A model generated the notes under the pieces. It saw only the letters and a program-made list of their open reading frames with translations. It was not told the DNA's origin and made no database searches. Shown piece by piece: positions 38,291 through 49,625 of a DNA stretch of 64,000 nt. Position 1 is the stretch's first letter, and every line of letters starts with the position of its first letter. Made by a program: the position numbers and the translations under genes. The DNA comes from CAIKZZ01 sp035604595. GTDB lineage: Bacteria > Pseudomonadota > Gammaproteobacteria > Steroidobacterales > Steroidobacteraceae. Location: positions 41,525 to 105,524 of the forward strand of contig DATNIE010000026.1 of assembly GCA_035604595.1 (NCBI GenBank), written 5' to 3'.

Positions 38291-39324
38291 GCATTCTGCT
38301 GTCGCGGCACAACCGCGTAATCTGCCAAGGATTCACCGGCAAGCAGGGCACGTTCCACTCCGAGCAGTGCATCGCCTACGGCACCCGGGTGGTGGGCGGC
38401 GTGACGCCGGGTCGCGCCGGCCAGACGCACCTCGGCCTTCCGGTCTTCAACAGCGCGCACAAGGCGGTCGAGAAGACGGGCGCCGACGTCAGCATGATCT
38501 ACGTGCCGGCGGGCGGGGCGGCCGATGCGATCCTCGAGGCGGCAGATGCGGGCATCAAGCTCATCGTCTGCATCACCGAAGGGATTCCGGTCAACGACAT
38601 GATCCGCGTGAAGGAGGCGCTCAAGGATTACGCTGCGCGTCTCGTCGGGCCGAACTGTCCGGGCGTGATCACGCCAGGCGAGGCGAAGGTCGGCATCATG
38701 CCCGGGTTCATCCACCAGGCCGGACGCGTCGGAATAGTGTCGCGCTCCGGGACGCTGACCTACGAGGCAGTGTTCCAGACGACCCGTCTGGGTCTGGGGC
38801 AGAGCACCTGCGTCGGTATCGGCGGCGATCCGGTGCGCGGCATGAACTTCGTCGACGTGCTGGCACTGTTTGAGTCGGACCCCGGGACGGACGGCGTGAT
38901 CATGGTCGGGGAGATCGGCGGCAGCGACGAGGAAGCGGGCGCCGAGTTCATCCGCGAGCACCTCACAAAACCGGTGGTCGCCTACATCGCCGGCGTGACC
39001 GCACCTCCCGGCAAGCGCATGGGGCACGCGGGCGCGGTGATCGCCGGCGGCAAGGGCACGGCCGCCGACAAGTACGCGGCGCTCGAGCGCGCGGGCGTGA
39101 GGACGGTACACTCGCCGGCGGAACTCGGCAGCGCGATGGCGGAGGCGCTCAAGGGCCGGATCCGGGTGCGCCCGGCTCACGCCCGCAGCGCCGCGCGGAC
39201 CGTTCCGCCGGCGAAGCCCGCCGCGACGCGGCCGGCGGTCCGGCCGCCGCCGCGCAAGCCGGCCTCGGCAAAGGCGAGCGGCTCGGCATCCCGGAAGGCC
39301 GGACGGAGCAACAAGCGTCGTTGA
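38287..39324 (+). CDS. sucD: Succinyl-CoA ligase alpha subunit SucD with long basic C-terminal tail
   Basis: SucD binds CoA and carries the phosphohistidine. The catalytic core of about 291 residues is normal: CQGFTGKQGTFH, GGVTPGR, CITEGIPV, GPNCPGVI, and phospho-acceptor H247 in GHAGAVIAGGKGTA. After AMAEALKGR the protein continues about 54 residues of Ala, Pro, Lys and Arg (PPRKPASAKASG... ending SNKRR). The E. coli protein ends at the core (289 residues). The tail is in frame with no sign of a frameshift and resembles disordered basic tails of nucleic-acid-associated proteins. Confidence 0.95.
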   Translation: MSILLSRHNRVICQGFTGKQGTFHSEQCIAYGTRVVGGVTPGRAGQTHLGLPVFNSAHKAVEKTGADVSMIYVPAGGAADAILEAADAGIKLIVCITEGIPVNDMIRVKEALKDYAARLVGPNCPGVITPGEAKVGIMPGFIHQAGRVGIVSRSGTLTYEAVFQTTRLGLGQSTCVGIGGDPVRGMNFVDVLALFESDPGTDGVIMVGEIGGSDEEAGAEFIREHLTKPVVAYIAGVTAPPGKRMGHAGAVIAGGKGTAADKYAALERAGVRTVHSPAELGSAMAEALKGRIRVRPAHARSAARTVPPAKPAATRPAVRPPPRKPASAKASGSASRKAGRSNKRR

Positions 39325-39384
39325 CCGGGATACCGACCCAGCGGCGCCCGGGCGGAGCCCCCATCAGATGGCAGCGATCCTCGC

Positions 39385-41013
39385 ATGACTCAGACCCCGC
39401 TACGCCTGCTGCTCGCCCAGTGCGACCTCACCGTCGGCGATATCGACGGTAACGCGGCGCGGGTGCTCGGGGCCGCCAGCGCCGCGCACGCCGCCGGCGC
39501 CGACCTCGTCATGCTTCCCGAGCTCGCACTTGCCGGGTACCCGCCCGAGGATCTGCTGTTCCACTCCGGCTTTCGGCGCCAGGTGCGCGCGGCCGTCGAC
39601 CGGCTGTGTCGGGAGGCGGGCCCCGTCGACGTGCTGTTCGGCTACCCGGAGTACGCGGGCCGGGCGATCTACAACTCCGCGGGGCTGATCCGCGGCGGGC
39701 GCGTGCACGCCAATCACCACAAGGAGGTCCTGCCGAACTACAAGGTGTTCGACGAGAAACGCTATTTCACCGCCGGGCAGACCCCGACGCTCGTGGACGT
39801 CAAGGGCGGGCGCGTCGCGCTGCTCGTCTGCGAGGATATCTGGGAGCCGGAACCCGCCATGCAGGCGCGCGCGGCCGGTGCCGAGGCGCTGCTCGTCATC
39901 AACGCCTCGCCCTACCAGCTGCACAAGCAGCGCGAGCGCGAGCAGGTGGCGCGCGCGCGCGTGACGACGGTCGGCTTGCCGCTCGTCTACCTGAACCTGG
40001 TCGGCGGCCAGGACGAGCTGGTCTTCGACGGCAACAGCTTCGTGCTCGCGGCCGACGGCACTGTGACGCAGCGGCTGCCCGCGTGGCGGGAGGCGACCGC
40101 CATCGTCGAACTCGCGCGCATCGACGGGCGGCTCGCGCCGCTGCCCGGCGCGATCGCCCCGGAACTCGGCGAGGAGGCGAGCGTGTACGAGGCGCTGGTG
40201 TACGGCGTGCGCGACTACGTCACCAAGCACGGGTTTCCCGGCGTCGTGATGGGCCTGTCGGGCGGGGTCGACTCGGCGCTGACGCTCGCGATCGCGGTCG
40301 ACGCGCTGGGGCCGCAGCGCGTGCACGCCGTGATGATGCCCTCGCGCTATACGGCGCAGATCAGCCGCGAGGACGCCGAGGCCGAGGCACGCGCGCTCGG
40401 CGTGCGCTACAGCACGATCTCGATCGAAGGCATGTTCGAGGCGACGCTGGCGGCGCTGGCCGGTGAATTCGCCGGCCGGGCACCGGACACGGCCGAGGAG
40501 AACATCCAGTCACGGTGCCGCGGCGTGCTGCTGATGGGGATCTCCAACAAGACCGGCGCCATGCTGCTGACGACCGGCAACAAGAGCGAGACGGCGGTTG
40601 GCTATGCGACGCTGTACGGCGACATGGCCGGCGGCTTCGCACCGATCAAGGACTGCAGCAAGCTGCTGGTGTACCGGCTGGCCAAATACCGCAACGGCAT
40701 CTCGGCGGTGATCCCGGCCCGGGTCATCACGCGTCCGCCGAGCGCCGAGCTGCGCGCCGGCCAGAAGGATACCGACTCGCTGCCGCCGTACGAGGTCATG
40801 GACCCGATCCTCGAGGCGTTTATCGAGGAGGACCTGTCGGTGGACGAGATCGCCGCCCGCGGCTTCGACCGGGCGACCGTCGGGCGGATCCTCGAGATGG
40901 TCAAGCGCAACGAGTACAAGCGCCGCCAGGCACCGCCTGGCATTCGCATCAGCGGCCGCGCCTTCGGCCGCGACTGGCGCTACCCGATCACCTCGGGCTA
41001 CCGCACCCGCTGA
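39385..41013 (+). CDS. nadE: Glutamine-dependent NAD+ synthetase NadE
   Basis: This 542-residue NadE makes NAD from deamido-NAD, ATP and glutamine. The N-terminal nitrilase-type glutaminase domain has the triad regions LPELALAGYPPEDLL (Glu), HHKEVLPNY (Lys) and C149 in VCEDIWEPE. The C-terminal synthetase domain has the PP-loop LSGGVDSALT near residue 290, and GNKSETAVGYATLYGDMAGG. It is 60 bases after sucD and converges on bamD with a 25-base gap. Confidence 0.96.
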   Translation: MTQTPLRLLLAQCDLTVGDIDGNAARVLGAASAAHAAGADLVMLPELALAGYPPEDLLFHSGFRRQVRAAVDRLCREAGPVDVLFGYPEYAGRAIYNSAGLIRGGRVHANHHKEVLPNYKVFDEKRYFTAGQTPTLVDVKGGRVALLVCEDIWEPEPAMQARAAGAEALLVINASPYQLHKQREREQVARARVTTVGLPLVYLNLVGGQDELVFDGNSFVLAADGTVTQRLPAWREATAIVELARIDGRLAPLPGAIAPELGEEASVYEALVYGVRDYVTKHGFPGVVMGLSGGVDSALTLAIAVDALGPQRVHAVMMPSRYTAQISREDAEAEARALGVRYSTISIEGMFEATLAALAGEFAGRAPDTAEENIQSRCRGVLLMGISNKTGAMLLTTGNKSETAVGYATLYGDMAGGFAPIKDCSKLLVYRLAKYRNGISAVIPARVITRPPSAELRAGQKDTDSLPPYEVMDPILEAFIEEDLSVDEIAARGFDRATVGRILEMVKRNEYKRRQAPPGIRISGRAFGRDWRYPITSGYRTR

Positions 41014-41038
41014 CGGCCGGCACCTTCCGCGGCGGCGC

Positions 41039-41875
41039 TCACCAGATCCGCCACCAGTGCTTGCGGTTGATACTGGCCGCGGTCGCCGGGAAGTTGGTCG
41101 CCAGCACCTTGCCCGTGTCGGCCGCGAGGTCCGGCATGCCGAGCTTCTGATACGCCGCAATGATGATCTCGAGTGCCTCGCGGGTCGCTGGCGCCCCGTC
41201 GTAGGTCTCGATCACGTAGCGCGAGCGATCAATCGCGGCGACCCAGGCGCCGCGTCGCAGGTAATACCTCGCCACGTGTATCTCGTAATCTGCCAGCCGG
41301 TTGCGCAGATAGACCATCCGCTGCCGGGCATCGGCGGCGTAGTCGCTGTGCGGATACTGCGAGACGACGCGCGCAAAGGCATCAAATGACTTGCGCAGGT
41401 CCTGCGGCGGTCGCTCCGACATATCGACGCCACCCCAGCGCTCGAGGAAGTTCGGATCCTTCTCGAAGTAGACGAGACCCTTGATGTAGTACGCGTAGTC
41501 GATACGCGGGTGGGTCGGGTTCTCGCGGATGAACGTGTCCGCCGCATCGACGGCCGATTCCTTCTCGCGTTGCTTGTAGTAGGCATAGATCAGGTCGATC
41601 CGGCTCTGGCGCGCCGCGTCGCTGAACGGAAACTTCGCCGTCAGGGCCTCATAGGTCTTGATGGCGACCGCGTAGCTGCCCTCGTGCAGCGCCTTTTGCG
41701 CCCGGGCGTAGAAGACCTCGGGCGTCGCCGACGTGTCTTCCTTGTGGCGCAGCGCCTTGCAGGCCCCCAGTGACAGCGTCACGCCGAGCAGCGCGATCAG
41801 GGCCGCACGTCCGAGACTGCTGCATCGGCTGGCGCGGGCGGCGGTGCCGGTTGGCGCGGGGCGGGACGAGCTCAA
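41039..41875 (-). CDS. bamD: Outer membrane assembly lipoprotein BamD
   Basis: BamD is the essential TPR lipoprotein of the BAM complex that inserts outer-membrane beta-barrels. From a TTG at 41875, with GGTGGA 6 bases upstream, the protein has 278 residues. It has a signal peptide whose lipobox LGAC places the lipidated cysteine at 39, then TPR repeats typical of BamD (FYARAQKALHEGSYAVAIKTYEAL, FPFSDAARQSRIDLIYAYYK). It is divergent from rluD, the conserved gammaproteobacterial arrangement. Confidence 0.93.
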   Translation of the reverse strand: MSSSRPAPTGTAARASRCSSLGRAALIALLGVTLSLGACKALRHKEDTSATPEVFYARAQKALHEGSYAVAIKTYEALTAKFPFSDAARQSRIDLIYAYYKQREKESAVDAADTFIRENPTHPRIDYAYYIKGLVYFEKDPNFLERWGGVDMSERPPQDLRKSFDAFARVVSQYPHSDYAADARQRMVYLRNRLADYEIHVARYYLRRGAWVAAIDRSRYVIETYDGAPATREALEIIIAAYQKLGMPDLAADTGKVLATNFPATAASINRKHWWRIW

Positions 41876-41906
41876 TGGCGATCCACCGGGAAATGCAAGG
41901 CGCGGG

Positions 41907-41912
41907 AGTATA
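41907..41912 (-). promoter_or_regulatory. Putative -10 element of bamD
   Basis: TATACT on the minus strand is a five-of-six match to the -10 consensus and would start transcription about 25 bases before the bamD TTG. A -35 element is not clear. Confidence 0.4.
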
Positions 41913-41927
41913 GCGTATGTTGTTCGG

Positions 41928-42899
41928 ATGCCTGGCCCTCTCGAGGCGCGTATCCCCGATGCGAACCGCGGCCAGCGCTTGGACCAGGCGCTGGCCGCGC
42001 TGTTCCCCGATTTTTCGCGGACGCGGCTCAAGAGCTGGATCGAGGCAGGGCGCGTGCTGCTGGACGGACGCGCACCGCGGCCGAAGGACCTGGTCAGTGG
42101 TGGCGAGCTCGTGCAGCTGCATCCGGCCGATGCACCGCTCGTCGAGCTGGCGCCCGAGGCGATCGCGCTCCACATCGTCTACGAAGACGCCGCGGTCTTC
42201 GTGATCGACAAGCCCGCCGGCCTCGTCGTGCACCCGGGCGCCGGCAACCCGCGGTCGACGCTGCAAAACGCGCTCCTGCACCGCGATCCGAGCCTCGCGC
42301 GCCTGCCGCGGGCGGGCATCGTGCATCGCCTCGACAAACAGACGAGCGGGCTCCTGGTCGTCGCGCGCACCGCCGAGGCCCACGCCCGCCTGACGCGCGC
42401 GCTCGCAGGCCACCAGGTGGGGCGCGTGTACGAGGCGGTCGCCATCGGCGTGATGACGGCGGGGGGCACCGTGAACGCGCCGATCGATCGTCACCCGGTG
42501 GACCGGCTGCGCATGGCGGTGCGCGGCGATGGGCGCGAAGCGGTGACCCACTATCGCGTGATCGAGCGCTTCCGCGCCCACACCCACGTGCGCGTCGAGC
42601 TCGAGACGGGCCGCACCCACCAGATCCGCGTGCATCTGGCGCATGCGGGCTACCCGCTGGTCGGCGATGCGCTCTACGGCAAGCGCCTCGTCATCCCGCG
42701 CGGGGCGACGCCGCGCCTCGATGCGGCGCTGCGCGGCTTCCGTCGCCAGGCGCTGCATGCGGCGCGGCTTGCCTTCGAGCACCCGGACGGTCGCGGACGG
42801 GTCGAGTTCGAGGCGGCGTTGCCGCCGGACTTCGTCGAGCTGCTCGCCGCGCTGCGCGAGGACGCCGCGATGGCGCGCGGCGATCCGCGGCACAGCTGA
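41928..42899 (+). CDS. rluD: 23S rRNA pseudouridine(1911/1915/1917) synthase RluD
   Basis: RluD modifies helix 69 of 23S rRNA. The 323 residues from ATG 41928 include an S4-like domain (RLDQALAALFPDFSRTRLKSWIEAGRVLLDG), the catalytic aspartate motif HRLDKQTSGLLVVA, and the ETGRTHQIRVHLAHAGYPLVGDALYG motif. Divergence from bamD and linkage to pgeF match E. coli and pseudomonads, which supports RluD over RluC. No clear ribosome binding site is seen. Confidence 0.95.
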   Translation: MPGPLEARIPDANRGQRLDQALAALFPDFSRTRLKSWIEAGRVLLDGRAPRPKDLVSGGELVQLHPADAPLVELAPEAIALHIVYEDAAVFVIDKPAGLVVHPGAGNPRSTLQNALLHRDPSLARLPRAGIVHRLDKQTSGLLVVARTAEAHARLTRALAGHQVGRVYEAVAIGVMTAGGTVNAPIDRHPVDRLRMAVRGDGREAVTHYRVIERFRAHTHVRVELETGRTHQIRVHLAHAGYPLVGDALYGKRLVIPRGATPRLDAALRGFRRQALHAARLAFEHPDGRGRVEFEAALPPDFVELLAALREDAAMARGDPRHS

Positions 42900-42902
42900 G
42901 CG

Positions 42903-43697
42903 ATGGCGGCGCGCCCGGTGAGCCCGGTCGGATGGCTTGCGGCCGACTGGCCGGCGCCGCCGGGCGTGCGCGCCGGCGTCACGACCCGCGTCGGCGGCAT
43001 CAGCACGGGCCCGTTCGCGACTCTGAACCTCGCGGCCCACGTCGGGGACGACCCCGCGGCGGTCGCCACCAACCGCACGCTGCTCAGCGCCGCGCTCGCC
43101 CTGCCCGCGGAGCCGCTGTGGCTGCGGCAGGTGCACGGTACGGCGGTGGTCGTCCACGACGGCGCGCAGGCGCACCCCGAGGCCGATGCAGCGGTGACGT
43201 TCGTGCCGGGGCGGGTGCTGGCGGTGTTGGTGGCCGACTGCCTGCCGGTGGTGATCGCGAGCCGCGATGGTGCCCGGCTGGGCCTTGCGCATGCCGGCTG
43301 GCGTGGGCTGGCGGGTGGTGTGATCGAGGCGACCGTGCGGGAGCTGGGCGTTGCGGGCGCCGACCTTGTGGCCTGGCTCGGGCCCGGCATCGGCCCGGCA
43401 GCCTTCGAGGTTGGCGCCGAGGTGCGCGCGGCGTTCACGGACCGCGACCCCGCAGCGGCCGAGGCATTCGCCGTCAATCCCCGCGGCCGCTGGCAGGCGG
43501 ATCTGTACCGCCTCGCGCGGCAGCGCCTCGCGCGCCTTGGCGTTCAGTCGGTGAGCGGCGGCGATGCCTGCACGTTCGCGGACGCCGAGCGCTTCTACTC
43601 GTATCGCCGCAACGCGACGACGGGTCGCATGGCGACGCTCGCCTGGCTCGTGGCCAGTGGCGATGCCGCCGGGGCGCGGGCCACGGTTCGGGCCTGA
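42903..43697 (+). CDS. pgeF: Purine nucleoside phosphorylase / peptidoglycan editing factor PgeF (YfiH, DUF152)
   Basis: This 264-residue DUF152 protein is a copper/zinc enzyme reported to act on purine nucleosides and, in E. coli, to prevent L-Ser being used in place of L-Ala in muropeptides. The metal motifs are intact: RQVHGT (His), VADCLPVVIAS (Cys), and LAHAGWRGLAGGVIEATV (His). It starts 3 bases after rluD, its usual partner. Confidence 0.92.
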   Translation: MAARPVSPVGWLAADWPAPPGVRAGVTTRVGGISTGPFATLNLAAHVGDDPAAVATNRTLLSAALALPAEPLWLRQVHGTAVVVHDGAQAHPEADAAVTFVPGRVLAVLVADCLPVVIASRDGARLGLAHAGWRGLAGGVIEATVRELGVAGADLVAWLGPGIGPAAFEVGAEVRAAFTDRDPAAAEAFAVNPRGRWQADLYRLARQRLARLGVQSVSGGDACTFADAERFYSYRRNATTGRMATLAWLVASGDAAGARATVRA

Positions 43698-44012
43698 GCC
43701 CCGCTCGCCAGAAACGAATGACGCCGGACCCGCCGACTCGCCCCTTGCCGGCCTTCGGTGACGGGTGGTTCGCGGGTTCGCACGCACCCGCTGACGCTGG
43801 TCGCCGACCTCGCGTGCGTCCGGCGCGACCTGCTCTCGTCCGGGACATGGCTCGCGAGACCGGATCGTCCCGCACCGGATCGGGGCACCACGCGTACCGC
43901 GACCCCGGATGCCCGGTCGGGCAGGGCCGGGCGATGTTCCAGACGCCCGGCCCCGGCCGGTTGAATGATCAGCGGTCGGCGGCTGCCCGGCACGGACGTG
44001 GTGGCTTTCCGG
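43698..44012. other. Intergenic region between pgeF and clpB
   Basis: I find no recognisable gene here. A 99-codon frame (ATG 43718 to TGA 44015-44017, rich in Pro, Gly and Arg) lacks a ribosome binding site and has no known motif. The region is unusually rich in short CCGG-type inverted repeats, such as CCGGCCCCGGCCGG at 43948-43961. It ends at the clpB heat-shock promoter. Confidence 0.4.
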
Positions 44013-44040
44013 GTTGATTTTGCCCGCCGCAGCCCCATGC
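44013..44040 (+). promoter_or_regulatory. Sigma-32 (RpoH) heat-shock promoter of clpB
   Basis: GTTGATT (44013-44019) and CCCCATGC (44033-44040) are 13 bases apart, matching the RpoH pattern CTTGAAA-N(11-14)-CCCCATnT, with the CCCCAT part perfect. The start would fall about 30 bases before the clpB ATG. Heat-shock control of clpB is well established, which adds support. Confidence 0.8.
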
Positions 44041-44074
44041 TCCCCGCAACCGTACCGATATAGGGAGCCGGCCG

Positions 44075-46666
<2,592 letters not shown>

Positions 46667-46675
46667 GCGGCGCGC

Positions 46676-46684
46676 TGCTATGAT
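46676..46684 (+). promoter_or_regulatory. Putative extended -10 promoter of the fmdB-like gene
   Basis: TGCTATGAT gives TGC plus a five-of-six TATGAT. The predicted start is near 46691, about 23 bases before the gene, with GGAGAG between. No -35 is evident, as expected for extended -10 promoters. Confidence 0.45.
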
Positions 46685-46713
46685 CCGCGGCCGCGGAGAG
46701 TCGGAGTCGCCGG

Positions 46714-47148
46714 ATGCCGTTCTACGAATATGAGTGCCGGGCCTGTGGCCACCATCACGAGGCCATGCAGAAGATAAACGCCGCGCCGTTGCGCAAGTGC
46801 CCGGCGTGCGGCAGGTCGCGGCTGATGCGCCTGCTATCGGCGCCGGTCTTCCGCCTGAAGGGCGGCGGCTGGTACGAGACCGACTTCAAGTCGGACAAGG
46901 AAGGCAGGCGCAACCTGCACGGGGAGGAGAAGGCCGACAAGGTCGAGGGTGCCGCCAGCGAGGCGCCCGCCGCCAAGGCCGACACCGCTGCGGCGCCGGC
47001 GACCGAGTCCGCCAAAGGGAACGCGACGGCCGACCCGAAGACGACACCCAAGCCCGCGCCGGCCGCGCCGGCCGCGCCCGCCGCGCGCGCCGGACGGGAC
47101 GCGAAGCCGGCCCGGAAATCCGCCCGAAAGTTTGCACGGCGCCGCTGA
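46714..47148 (+). CDS. FmdB-family zinc ribbon protein with Ala/Pro/Lys-rich tail
   Basis: The N-terminal 45 residues are an FmdB-type zinc ribbon with C8, C11, C29 and C32 (MPFYEYECRACG, CPACG). The remaining 100 residues are low-complexity Ala, Pro, Lys and end in a basic RKSARKFARRR. FmdB was named as a putative regulator of formamidase; the role in proteobacteria is unknown. It sits directly before aspS, a linkage seen in many gamma- and betaproteobacteria. A CGGCGCC/GGCGCCG hairpin overlaps its stop codon. Confidence 0.85.
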   Translation: MPFYEYECRACGHHHEAMQKINAAPLRKCPACGRSRLMRLLSAPVFRLKGGGWYETDFKSDKEGRRNLHGEEKADKVEGAASEAPAAKADTAAAPATESAKGNATADPKTTPKPAPAAPAAPAARAGRDAKPARKSARKFARRR

Positions 47149-47163
47149 GGCGCCGCGTTCGCC

Positions 47164-47193
47164 TTGCCACGCGCGCACGCCGGCCCGTAACAT
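47164..47193 (+). promoter_or_regulatory. Putative promoter of aspS
   Basis: TTGCCA (47164-47169) and TAACAT (47188-47193) are 18 bases apart. The start would fall near 47200, about 28 bases before the aspS ATG. Confidence 0.45.
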
Positions 47194-47227
47194 CGCCGGC
47201 CCCCCACGCAGGTCTTCGAAACGAGTC

Positions 47228-48994
47228 ATGCGGTCCCACTATTGCGGTCAGGTCAACGAATCGCTCATCGGCCAGACGGTGAGCGTCGCCGGCTGGGTCC
47301 ACCGCCGCCGCGATCATGGGGGAGTCATCTTCGTCGATCTGCGGGATCGGGACGGCTTGCTGCAGCTCGTCTTCGATCCGGACGCCGCGGCCGTCTTCTC
47401 CGAGGCCGAGCGGGTCCGCAATGAGTACGTATTAAATGTCACGGGGCACGTCCGGCGGCGGCCGGACGGCACCGCGAACCCGAACCTCGCCTCCGGGCAG
47501 GTCGAAGTGCTCGCCAGCGCGCTGACCGTTCTCAACCGCTCCGAGCCGCTGCCGTTCCAGCTCGACGAGGAGGTGCGCGAGGAGGTGCGGCTGAAGTACC
47601 GGTACCTGGACCTGCGGCGCGACCTGATGCAAAAGCGGCTGCTGCTGCGCCACGAAGCGACACGGGCGATCCGCCGCTATCTCGACGAACACCGCTTCGT
47701 CGACATCGAGACCCCGATGCTGACCAAGGCAACGCCCGAGGGCGCGCGCGACTACCTCGTGCCGTCGCGCACCCATCCCGGCAAGTTCTTCGCGTTGCCG
47801 CAGTCGCCGCAGATCTTCAAACAGCTGCTGATGATCAGCGGCTTCGATCGCTACTACCAGATCGTGCGCTGCTTTCGCGACGAGGACCTGCGCGCCGACC
47901 GGCAGCCGGACTTTACCCAGGTCGACATCGAGACCTCGTTCCTGTCGCAGGATGAGATCATGGGTCTGATGGAAGGGCTCGTGCGCTCGCTCTTCGGCGA
48001 GGTGCTGTCGGTCGAGCTGCCGGACCCGTTTCCCCGCATGAGCTATGCCGAGGCGCTGCGCCGCTATGGATCCGACAAGCCGGACCTGCGGATCCCGCTC
48101 GAGCTCGTCGACGTCGCGGACCTGGTGCGGGACAGCGAGTTCAAAGTGTTCGCCGGGCCGGCGCGGACGGCGGACGGGCGCGTCGCGGCGCTGCGGGTCC
48201 CCGGGGGAGCGGAGCTCACGCGCAGCCAGATCGACGAGTACGGGGCCTACGTCGCCCGCTACGGAGCCAAGGGCCTCGCCTACGTCAAGGTCAATGATGC
48301 GTTGACCGGCAGGGCAGGGCTGCAGTCGCCGATCCTCAAGTTCCTGTCGGACGCGGCCGTGGCCGGGATCCTCGATCGTACCGGGGCCGCGGCCGGCGAT
48401 CTGCTGTTCTTCGGCGCCGACCGCGCCAAGATCGTCGCCGACAGCCTCGGGGCACTGCGCATCAAGGTCGGGACGGACCGCGGACTCGTGGCCAATGCCT
48501 GGCGCCCGCTGTGGGTCGTCGACTTCCCGATGTTCGAGCACGACGCGGGCGGCGAGCGCTGGGTCGCGATGCACCACCCGTTCACCTCGCCGGCGAACGA
48601 CGATCCGGCCGGACTCGCCGCAGATCCCGGGGCAGCGCTCGCCAAGGCCTACGACTGCGTGCTGAACGGCTCGGAGATCGGCGGCGGCTCGGTGCGCATC
48701 CATCGCGAGGATCTGCAATCGGCGGTGTTCGGGCTGCTCGGCATCGGTCCCGAGGAGGCCCGGGCCAAGTTCGGGTTCCTGCTCGACGCGCTGAAATACG
48801 GCGCCCCGCCGCACGGCGGCATTGCCTTCGGCCTCGACCGGCTCGTGATGCTGATGTCGGGGGCCGACAGCATCCGCGAGGTGATCGCGTTCCCGAAGAC
48901 CCAGACGGCGTTCTGCCCGCTGACCGAGGCGCCGACCGCGGTCACCGAGGAGCAGCTCAGGGACCTGCACATCCGGCTCCGACCGAGTGCCTGA
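47228..48994 (+). CDS. aspS: Aspartyl-tRNA synthetase AspS
   Basis: This class II synthetase of 588 residues has the N-terminal OB anticodon-binding domain (VSVAGWVHRRRDHGGVIFVDLRDRDG), motif 2 (RCFRDEDLRADRQPDFTQVDIE), the bacterial GAD insertion, and motif 3 (GGIAFGLDRLVMLM). Whether it is discriminating or also charges tRNA-Asn depends on residues I cannot score by eye and on whether the genome has gatCAB. Its last 8 bases overlap the next gene. Confidence 0.97.
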   Translation: MRSHYCGQVNESLIGQTVSVAGWVHRRRDHGGVIFVDLRDRDGLLQLVFDPDAAAVFSEAERVRNEYVLNVTGHVRRRPDGTANPNLASGQVEVLASALTVLNRSEPLPFQLDEEVREEVRLKYRYLDLRRDLMQKRLLLRHEATRAIRRYLDEHRFVDIETPMLTKATPEGARDYLVPSRTHPGKFFALPQSPQIFKQLLMISGFDRYYQIVRCFRDEDLRADRQPDFTQVDIETSFLSQDEIMGLMEGLVRSLFGEVLSVELPDPFPRMSYAEALRRYGSDKPDLRIPLELVDVADLVRDSEFKVFAGPARTADGRVAALRVPGGAELTRSQIDEYGAYVARYGAKGLAYVKVNDALTGRAGLQSPILKFLSDAAVAGILDRTGAAAGDLLFFGADRAKIVADSLGALRIKVGTDRGLVANAWRPLWVVDFPMFEHDAGGERWVAMHHPFTSPANDDPAGLAADPGAALAKAYDCVLNGSEIGGGSVRIHREDLQSAVFGLLGIGPEEARAKFGFLLDALKYGAPPHGGIAFGLDRLVMLMSGADSIREVIAFPKTQTAFCPLTEAPTAVTEEQLRDLHIRLRPSA

Positions 48995-49625
48995 CCTGCC
49001 TTCCATCCTGATCGCCCACGGCCTGTGGATGACGGGGGTCGAGGCGACGCTGCTCAGGCGGCGACTGGCGGAGCACGGCTTCGCCGTGCGGCAGTTCCAC
49101 TACCGCTCGGCGACCGCGCCGTTGCCGGAAGTCGTCGCGGAGTTCCGGGACGCGGTGCTGGCGCTGCCCCCGCCGGTGCACCTCGTCGGTCACAGCTTGG
49201 GTGGAGTGCTGGTGCTGCGGCTCGTCGACGCACATCCCGACCTGCCGCTCGGCCGCATCGTGCTGCTCGGCTCCCCGGTCAACGGCAGCGAGTCGGCGCG
49301 TGCATTCCTGCGCATGCCGGGGGCCGCGCTGCTGTTCGGGACCCTTGCCGAACGCGAGCTCGTGCGCGCCGAGGCACGCGCGTGGCGCCATCCGATCGAA
49401 GTCGGCGTGATCGCCGGCTCCCACGCGCTGGGCTTTGGCCGGTTCATCGGCCACCTGCCGCAGCCGAACGACGGCACGGTCGCGGTCGAGGAGACCCGCC
49501 TCGCGGGTGCGACGGACCACCTGATCCTGCACGTGAGCCACACCGGCATGCTGGTGTCGGAGAGCGTTGTGCGCGAGACGGCAGCGTTCCTGGCCACCGG
49601 CCGGTTCAGCCGCGCAGCGACTTGA
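48987..49625 (+). CDS. Small alpha/beta hydrolase (PGAP1/lipase-like)
   Basis: The 212-residue protein starts at GTG 48987. It has an oxyanion-hole region LIAHGLWMTG, the nucleophile elbow GHSLGG with S70, an aspartate within PNDGTVAVEET and the catalytic histidine in LHVSHTGMLVS, so the triad looks complete. No signal peptide is visible, so it should be cytoplasmic. The substrate is unknown. It overlaps the end of aspS, and its 3' end overlaps the 3' end of mutS by 20 bases on the other strand. Confidence 0.8.
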   Translation: MPDLPSILIAHGLWMTGVEATLLRRRLAEHGFAVRQFHYRSATAPLPEVVAEFRDAVLALPPPVHLVGHSLGGVLVLRLVDAHPDLPLGRIVLLGSPVNGSESARAFLRMPGAALLFGTLAERELVRAEARAWRHPIEVGVIAGSHALGFGRFIGHLPQPNDGTVAVEETRLAGATDHLILHVSHTGMLVSESVVRETAAFLATGRFSRAAT

